Part shown: positions 56,768-64,000 of the stretch, piece by piece
How the letters are laid out: every line of letters begins with the position of its first letter
Numbering within the stretch: the first letter of the stretch is position 1
NCBI GenBank assembly: GCA_012845835.1
Contig: JABAKD010000016.1
Coordinates: 18,658,367 to 18,722,366, forward strand
DNA: 64,000 nt
Direction of reading: 5' to 3'
From: Undaria pinnatifida
Lineage: Eukaryota; Sar; Phaeophyceae; Laminariales; Alariaceae
The notes under the pieces: generated by a model
What the model saw: only the letters and a program-made list of their open reading frames with translations
Database searches by the model: none
What the model was told of the DNA's origin: nothing
Made by a program: the position numbers and the translations under genes

Positions 56768-59700
56768 AATGTCACAGCGCCGGCGGAAAACCCGCCGCCG
56801 CCACCATCGCCAGCCAACACCGCTACCGGCGCCACCGCTACCGCCTCCAGATGATTGTTACAGCGCGGACGAAAAGCCCACCGCCGCCGCCGCCGCCACC
56901 ACCACCACCGCAGCCTTCGCTGTCGGCACCGGTTACGCTACCGCCAACGCTGCCTCGTGCAGATGGTCGCCGCCCGCCAGCGCCACCGTTACCGCTACCT
57001 CCAAGGCTTCCCGCTTCCTTCCACTGCCACCGCCTCCTCCGCTTCCACTACCGTCTACAGATGGCCGCCGCCACCACCACCACAACCGCTACGCGACCAC
57101 TACCGCTCGCTACCGCTGCTGCTAATGCTGCGGCTACAGCTACCGCTACCGCTACCGCTACCGCTACCGCTACCGCCAACAAATGTTAGGAATCCCCCCG
57201 CCCCCTCCTCCGGGGCGGCCCAACCCCGGGAAGGGTTCGGGAATCGCGGGCACGAAACATCGTTGTACCACCCGCCGGGGGCCGCGGCCATTGCCGTGGC
57301 CAACATGACTGTTGGCGTTGCTGCTGCTGCTATCCCCGTACTGTTTTTCAGGGAGGAGGGAAGCAGGGCACGATGGGGGGGAGGGAGGGAGGGCAGGCAG
57401 GCAGGGAGGGCGGGAGGGCAGGCAGGGAGGGCGGGAGGGCAGGCAGGGAGAGTTTCCTTGGCATACGTTGTTGTTGTTAACCCGTTGCGTAGCCGTTGCG
57501 CAGGGGTCAGGTTGGGAGTGAGATGGTGGGGGCTGAGGTTTGGGGGGTGGACGGCGGGGGAGATGTAATCCTGTGTACGAACGATGGACGTCGCCCCGGT
57601 TGATAAGTTTTCGACAGTTTGCTGGCAACTAACTCAAGGGGGTGGGGCGGGGTGGGCCGTGGGTAGACCTGGTCGTGGTATGGTGTTCTGCCCTTCCTGT
57701 CCTGGTTTGTCCATGCTGTTTGCGCTGCCCTTATTTGTCCATTTGTTTGTTTGCCTGTTTTTTTTTTTTTGTCTCCGGCATTTCCAGGAATAATGGGGGT
57801 GGAGAGGGGAGAGGGCAAGGGTAGGGCGTCGGATTTTTTTTTTGTTCTTGTTGCCCCCCCCCCCCGGACTTGGAATTTTCAATATTAGGCTCATGTCTGA
57901 GGACCGAAAAAATGTCACCAATCGTGCCAAAAAAAGAACTGCCGTTTTCGCGAATCGCGATATTTTTCACGAATTGTGATTTTGAAAACTGTTGAAGCAT
58001 TCCGACAAAGGAAATGGTGTCAATATCCGCTTTTTTTGTTTTTTTAACAGTGACATTTCGGGATTTCGAAATGTTATGAATCGTGTGTTTTTTGCGATTG
58101 TTAGGATCGACCTTCAGTACTTTCATATTTTATTGAGGCAACCGAAATCGGATTGAGATCGGAATTGGATCGATACCGGAATCGGATTGAGATCGGATTT
58201 GGGATCGAGATCGGACCAGGAGCAAACTTGGAATCGAATCGAAATCGAATCAAACCTTGGAATTGGATCAAACCTGGAATCGAATCGGAGTCGGATTGTA
58301 ATTGATGTCGGATCATAATCGGATCGGTATGGCATCGGTATGAGATCGAAGTCGAAATCGGATCGGAATTGGAATCGGATCGAAATCGGAATCAGATCGA
58401 ACTCGGAGTCGAATCGGATTGAGATCAGAATCGGACCGGAATCGGACCAGAATCAGATCGAAATTGAGATCGAGACCGGAATCCGACCCGAATCGAGACG
58501 GGAATCCGACCCGAATCGGATTGAAATTGAGATCAGAATCGGATCGGAATTGGGTTGAATGAAGATCGAGGTCGGACCGGGAAAGAGTTCGATTCCTGCC
58601 ACACCGCGCCACCCCCCCCCCCCCCCCCCAGTCCCGATGTCTTCATGGAGAAAGACATCGGATGTGACGGGCGATTGCGTAGTGTTGAGTAGGAGAGAGG
58701 GGGGGGAAGGTGCGGAGGGTGGCGGCAGCAGATGGGGGTGTTTTTTTTTTCACGCGTTAGCCGTACGGAAGCGTGACACGCGGCGATATATGTGGCCCGG
58801 ATTTATTGGGGGGGGGAGAGGGCTTCTAATCCAGATAGTTGATTTGAGTATATAACGGATTCGTTGGAGGTCGTTTCTGGTGTCCCCTCCTCATCGAGGC
58901 GAAGGAGGGACGTGGTCGGGGGAGCGGGGCCGGGGCCGGGGGTGTGGGCGGGGGCGGGCGGATAGTAATGCGATGTGCTCGCTACAGGGGTTATTTACGT
59001 TTTTGTTTTTCTCGGAGGTGAAGGGCAAGAGAGAGGAAGGGGAGGGGGGGAGTTATGGGGAAGAGGGGGAGGGGGGGGGAGTTGGGGGGGGGGGGAGGGG
59101 GGGCATTGGGGGGGTATGGACTGTATTATATTTGTTGTGGTTCCGTGGCTGGCGGTGGCGGTAAGCGGTGGAGGTAAGCGGTGTCGGTAAGTGGTGGCGG
59201 ATGCGAGTAAAGAGTTACCGCTGGCATATTTGTTGAGGGCAGTGTCTTAACTCCCCAACAACGACCGTCGCGAGGCTCATACAACAGTACATAAAGAGCA
59301 AACATAGAGAAGGATTGTGTATCCCCAGTGCGCCAGCGTTTGCGATATATTCCTGGAGAAAGGGGGGTACGCCACTTTCTGTCATCAACTTCTGGAGAGA
59401 GAGAGACGGGAGGAACAAGGGGTACCGGGGCAGGTTAGGGAGGCGGGGGTGACGGGGGGGCGGGGGGGTGCTAGCGCATATGAGCACACACACGAGAGGG
59501 AGATTTTGCATCCACAGAAAGCCACCATCTTTTATTGACTAACTCTTGGAGAGAAGGAAAGGGCAGCAAGGAGGGGAGGGTGAGGAAGGGCGGGGAGGGG
59601 TGGGGGGGGGGGGGTAGGGGTGCCAAATTGAGGGGTGATCGAGGGTGGCAGTCTTATCATGGTCTGTAGGGACGCGCGGCCAAAGAAAATGGATCAGGGG

Positions 59701-61270
59701 TGGACGGAATAAGAGTTGTGCGTGTGCGTGCGTGATGTGTTTGTTTTTCGCCCAAATCTTTGTTGTTCGTTGGTCGCCTGTGCTGTGCAGCGCCTAGAGT
59801 AGACTCTCGAGTCTCGGGGCTATTATAATCATTGTGTATGTATGTCGATGTCCTATTAATAGGCGTTTGTGTCTCACTTGGGTGTTTGAAAATATTCGAA
59901 GGTCGAATCTGAATCAATCATGAATCACCGATTTTGATGTTTTTAGCGGTCGCGTCGTTTACGTTTCGGTGTCATAGGCTACTGAAGCGGGTGGGTCGGT
60001 GCGTGGGTCGGGGAGAAGGTGAGAGGGGGTAGGTTGTTGGGCGGCCGCGGCTCTTCGTAAACAGCTGGACGACTGCGCGTGTTTTGTTTTTGGACATATT
60101 AAACGACAGAGTGCCCCCCTCCCCCCCCCGCCCCCCCCCCCCTCCCCCCTCCGCTTCCCCCGCCCTTCCTTCTGCGGCGACGGACGGACTCTTTTGTTTC
60201 AACCTTGAAACCGTGGAAATTTATTGCGACCCCCCTCCTCTCCTCGCCTATTTCGAATGTTTTTGCAAGCAAGAACTGCCTGCTCGGCCGCTGAGAGTTG
60301 GGATGCCCTTTTATGTACCATTGGAAACAAAAAAACTCACACTAAATTCCAAGCCCACCTGATTTTGTCCCCGAATTTGTTGGTGTAGTTCTACCAGGGG
60401 GGTTAATTGAGGCTCGCCCTTTCGGTCTTAGCTCTTTTTGTTCGTGCAAGATGAGATACGAACCGTTTTCTTGTTTTTTTCGTATCGATATTACATTGAC
60501 ACCTCCTGGTAATACTAAGCTTTGTTCTTTTTTGCTGGAAAGGAGGGAGTGAGGAGATGTTATTCACACCAGAGCGCTATTTTTTTGGTGTGGTAGAATG
60601 AGACATTGTGTGCCTCATGCTATATGATAGCAGCGCGTCATGTTTGTTTGAGGTCTTATGGAAACAACATGCACGCAACAGTCAGCAGTACGCGAGAAAT
60701 GACTTCGACTGAGCACAGCACAACTAAAACAATCATCCCACATTTTTCATTTTCTTAAAGAGAGAAATCACGAGTTGACGCAGAACAGGAGCAGCTCGAC
60801 TTGCACACTTTTGCAGCATTGAGACCGCGGCCAACTCGGGACGGATTGCGGCGAAGCTAGTCCTACACGTAGCGCAAACTAGTCCGCTTCTGCTAGGTTT
60901 GTGGAAATCGGTTCTTCTCGCGAGGCTTGTGTAAATCGGTTCTTCTGCCAGGTTGATGTCGAAATCGGTTTTCCCCCGCACGTCTCATTATCACTGCATG
61001 GCGTGAAAGACACGACGGGCACAGGTCAGGCATTTTATAGGCATGCTGTTCCCGGTCCAAATACGTGTTCCCGGCGGTTCAATAGTGGCGCGTGCTACTA
61101 CTATAGAGGGATACCCCTTTTTGGCGAAAACATGTTTTTTCTTCTGATGATGATCATGGCGGGAGGCTGCTCAATCCCCAAACCGTCCGATTTTGTTCAA
61201 CTTATTTTTCGCAACAATTTTGCGTTGTACTACTACACCTATCTACAGCCTGCCATGGGATTTTGCTCAT
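56768..61270. other. Region downstream of the DCAF11-type gene, no gene seen
   Basis: Simple repeats dominate: the array to 57185, a 22-bp GGCAGGCAGGGAGGGCGGGA unit three times at about 57385-57450, a GATCGG-type array at 58130-58565, and G-rich stretches near 59040-59110 and C-rich near 60110-60150. Open frames are low complexity. Confidence 0.5.
58130..58565 (+). repeat. Array of GAATCGGATCGA-like motifs
   Basis: Irregular tandem 6-12-mers of ATCGGA, GAATCG and TTGAGATCGG over more than 400 bp. Translation gives Arg/Ile/Glu/Ser repeats on either strand. Confidence 0.85.
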
Positions 61271-61547
61271 GAGTCGTCGTTCTACGGTAGCCCCCCCCAA
61301 CATTTCTTTAACGAAATCGACGGTTTCGAAACCAGCTCCCGGCCCGCATCTATCTTCTGAAATACGGTGCCCCTTGCTCCCCCCCCGACGTCATCGCTCG
61401 ATAGCCCTTTCTTCTTTGCAAACACAGAAAATACATGAAGAATTTTTAGTTCTCGTATCATCCTGTCCTCGTGTCGCCCAGCCATGAAACGTCCGTTAAA
61501 GAAAACCGCTGGTTTTTTGGAGGGCTATCGCGATGGGCTACGACGAC
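61271..61547. mobile_element. MITE family M1, copy B
   Basis: The left end GTCGTCGTTCTACGGTAGCC and the inverse of the right end, GTCGTCGTAGCC...GATAGCCCT, are related. The middle shares GAAACCAGCTCCCGGCC and GACGTCATCG with copies A and C. Confidence 0.75.
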
Positions 61548-61549
61548 AG

Positions 61550-61960
61550 AGGTAGGTGTCACTTTTCGTCTGAAAAAATGTTTTCTGGATGACGGGACTT
61601 TCCTTAACCCAAAATCGTCGAAAAATACGCCCCCTTAATTTTTGCATGATTCTCGTTGTGTACCTACAGTAAGTAGGCCATGGAGATTTTCATCCGGAAG
61701 CATTTTTTTTTTTCTGGTTCTCCAAATTTGAGTTCGGGAGAGGTGTTAAGCTCCCAAATTGAGGAACCTCAGGAAAAAAAAATAAACAATGGTTGGTGGT
61801 GCATCTCTATCGTAGCCCGCGTCTGTCGTCGTAGAATCAGGCTCATCTTGTATTCTGTAATAGCACTGACCAAAAGCTACTACGGTTGGTTGTCGGGGGG
61901 GGGGTCCCTTATGAACTTTCTTTTTTTCAGTGGCTCTCGGGGTGACTCGCGCGAGTGGCC
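61550..61960 (+). repeat. Dispersed repeat R5, copy 1
   Basis: TTTTCGTCTGAA, TTCTGGATGA, GGGACTTTCCTTAACCC, AAATACG, GATTCTCGTTG, TGTGTACCTAC, TAGGCCAT and later CTCTATCGTAGC occur in the same order at 63640-63895. It includes an R2-type core. Confidence 0.7.
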
Positions 61961-62215
61961 CCCCTTTTACTTGCGGCCATAGGCCTTCGTGCTGTTTTAT
62001 ACTGTTTCTGATAGGAGTCCTTTTGATGGGATGGTTTTGGCTACGTGGCGCCAAACTAAACCACCCAAGTTAATAACGTGTTTTGGCCAGTCAGCGAGGG
62101 TGCAGAGTCACTCGTGCGAGTGGCTCAAGAGACCAGGTAGTGAAAAAAAGGTTACCTCCACTACCGTGGCCTTGCTCTGAATGAATGGCGTATCGCGACA
62201 ACTATTATCACGAAA

Positions 62216-62480
62216 GAGTCGTTCTACGGTAACCCCCCCAACTTTTTCTTTAACGAAATCGACGGTCTTGAAACCAGCTCCCGGCCGTATCTCCTGAAAT
62301 ACGGTGCCTCTTGCTACCGGGACGTCATTGTTCGATTGTCCCTTCCTTGCTGACAAGAAAATGGATGAAGCTCTTTTTTTGACAGCGCCCTTCTTCGTGT
62401 GGAGCAGCCATTCATTGTCCATGAAACGTTCGTCGAAGAAAATCGCTGGTTTCGGGTGGGCTATTATCGTAGAATCGGTC
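62216..62480. mobile_element. MITE family M1, copy C
   Basis: The left end GAGTCGTTCTACGGTAACCC is matched by the inverse of the right end, GATTCTACGATAATAGCCCA. The middle is shared with copies A and B. Confidence 0.75.
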
Positions 62481-62847
62481 GAAAGCTAGCGCGAAAACTA
62501 TCACGAAAAGCTTGCAGCAGATAGATGAGAATCGACCCTAAGTTTATCGAACACGCACAACAAGTGAACCTCCTGGCGTATTTAACAAAACAGTTTTTTT
62601 TTTTGTCAAGTAAGTACAAATCCCACGGTGGCGGTGAATTTTCTGAAACTGAAAACCGCGAAGAAAGCACGCTATCTATGCCTAAAAAAAATATAGTGTA
62701 TGTAGCCTTGATGAAGGTCTTAAAGGTAATCCACCCCCACCCTGTGGTAGTAGTGTAGTATGTATTATGTATTAATAGTATGGGGAAGACACGTGCTGAG
62801 TGCCGACATATCGAGGTGTCTATTAGAAGTAGGAACGGCTTGATTGA
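62481..62847. other. Short unannotated spacer
   Basis: Nothing recognised. Confidence 0.4.
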
Positions 62848-62937
62848 TCCGTCTCGGAAGGGATGCGTGGTCAACAACGAACGGTAAAGTGACTAAGTAA
62901 GGCAATCAACAAAAATGATGACGCCGCCCCCCCTCCC
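62848..62937 (+). mobile_element. 3' tail of the 34-kb non-LTR family, intergenic copy
   Basis: CCGTCTCGGAAGGGATGCGT, GGTCAA, a diverged middle, GTGACTAAGTAAGGCAATCA and ACAAAAATGATG, then a C-rich tail. Confidence 0.8.
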
Positions 62938-62982
62938 CCGCTGTAGCCCTGTAGGTATGACTTATTGTATCTATCTATGATA

Positions 62983-63368
62983 AGGCTTAGTTTGGGTAAG
63001 CTATTAGTTAACCTTTGTGCAAGTGGTCAAAAGGACTAACACCCCACTAGTACCTTAACAAATGGCGTCGTCGACAGACCATGGGTTTTTTGAAGTCGTG
63101 GGTTCGAGTCCCACACCCACAAACTTTTTCAGACATTTCCCATGTAATGTCGAACTTGAAAAACACACTACGCTGGTATCGCCAGGAAAAAATGAAACCG
63201 CTTGGATATTGACAGGTCCGCCCGTACATCCGGCCGACCTGTTATATCCCGCCGTTCCAGGGGGGAAGAGTTGTTACAAAAGCTTAGTTTGGGTAAGCTA
63301 TTGGTTAACCTTTTGCAAGAGGTCAAACGGACTACTAATACCCCACTAATAATACATCAACACCATGG
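62983..63368 (+). repeat. Two direct copies of an 80-bp segment, 297 bp apart
   Basis: GCTTAGTTTGGGTAAGCTAT at about 62984 and 63281, then GTTAACCTTT, GGTCAAA, GGACTA and ACCCCACTA in both. A perfect tRNA-like T-arm lies between them. Confidence 0.75.
63098..63114 (+). other. tRNA T-arm-like hairpin (box B), possible SINE remnant
   Basis: GTGGG-TTCGAGT-CCCAC forms a perfect 5-bp stem with a canonical T-loop. I could not build an acceptor stem or anticodon arm around it, so it is not called a tRNA gene. Confidence 0.3.
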
Positions 63369-63624
63369 ATGAAGTTTTTCGTCTGGTATAGCAGTCTTGT
63401 TTTTCCTCACAAACCGTTTTTTGGGAGAGACGTCTCAACCCCTTCCGAGCCCCCAAAAATCCCTCTCTATATACCAACTTCAAGTAGATTTGTCCCCCCC
63501 AAAAGTGTTTCCAGTGTTTGTAAAGGAGGCACGTTCTTCTCCAAACAAAGTGAAGAACCTCAGAAAAAAACGTGGTGCACGTCTGTCTGGGTCTATCGTA
63601 CGTGTCTATCGTACGTCACGCGTG

Positions 63625-64000
63625 CGACGGTGGTAGGTAGAGGCAGCAGCTTTCGTCTGAATTTTTTTCTGGATGATGGGGCTCCGTTTTAACCCAAAAA
63701 AATCGTCGGAAAAATACGACATTGTTTTCGCACGATTCTCGTTGACATTGTGTACCTACCTAGGCCATTTGGATGTTCCAGCCGGTGGTGTAGATGTTTT
63801 GACTTTCTCCGTATCAGTTTTTGGGAGAGGTCTTAAGCTCCCGCATCGAGGAGTAGTATCAGAAAAAAAGGTGCACCTCTATCGTAGCACGCGTCTCAAA
63901 ACAACTTACTTGTAGTTAGTATACTGACCGCGCGGCTACGGTAGAAGGGGGTAATTTTCGGGGCCTCTTTCTGCAGTCGCTCGGGGTCACTCGCGCTCGA
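63625..64000 (+). repeat. Dispersed repeat R5, copy 2 (runs off the window)
   Basis: Partner of 61550-61960. The copy continues to the right edge with CGGGGTCACTCGCGC, matching CGGGGTGACTCGCGC near 61938. Confidence 0.65.

Noticed and set aside
58313-58612. Arg/Ile/Asp/Ser repeat protein on either strand
   Set aside because: Every frame of the GATCGG array is open; there are no start or splice signals and no ordered domain.

Overview
The window is nuclear DNA of a eukaryote rich in introns and repeats. It has GT-AG introns, long homopolymer C/G tracts, many microsatellites, eukaryotic transposon relics and no operons. The multi-exon DCAF11/LEC14B gene with introns of 0.3-2.8 kb, the non-LTR retrotransposon relic and the tyrosine-recombinase relic together suggest a photosynthetic stramenopile. 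A brown alga is my best guess, but this is inference and not proven by the sequence.

Layout. 1-4.2 kb is mostly anonymous. 4.29-7.78 kb holds a probable six-exon gene (gene A) for a proline-, glycine- and serine-rich, largely disordered protein. 9.79-11.13 kb is a 1.3-kb mobile element with terminal inverted repeats, a perfect 9-bp target-site duplication and two internal arrays of a 41-bp unit. 11.3-12.6 kb has a Ser/Lys/Ala-rich open frame with an in-frame 73-codon duplication. 12.7-18.5 kb is tandem-repeat land: units of 168, about 175, about 210 and 421 bp. 22.37-23.33 and 23.80-25.82 kb are two more elements with terminal inverted repeats, 8-bp target duplications and dense palindromic motifs. 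27.0-28.7 kb has a 571-codon open frame with internal repeats. 32.5-33.2 kb carries a decayed tyrosine recombinase and 34.0-35.5 kb a decayed non-LTR reverse transcriptase, both on the minus strand. 37.8-38.5 kb may hold a small two-exon minus-strand gene.

45.04-56.77 kb is the one confidently named gene: a ten-exon DCAF11/LEC14B-type WD40 protein, the likely substrate receptor of a CUL4-DDB1 ubiquitin ligase. Every splice junction is frame-consistent. Its introns have collected microsatellites, 3' tails of retroelements and a fold-back element. 56.8-64 kb has no gene I can support. It holds a GC-rich tandem array, a GATCGG-type array, two MITE copies and other dispersed repeats.

The genes do not form a pathway. 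The strongest theme is the mobile-element population: small elements without coding capacity whose interiors are built from palindromic 6-10-mers (GGTACC, GGGTACCC, ATCGAT), and retroelement 3' ends that finish in C-rich rather than A-rich tails. All coordinates come from reading the sequence by eye. Exon models are ab initio and unverified by transcripts.
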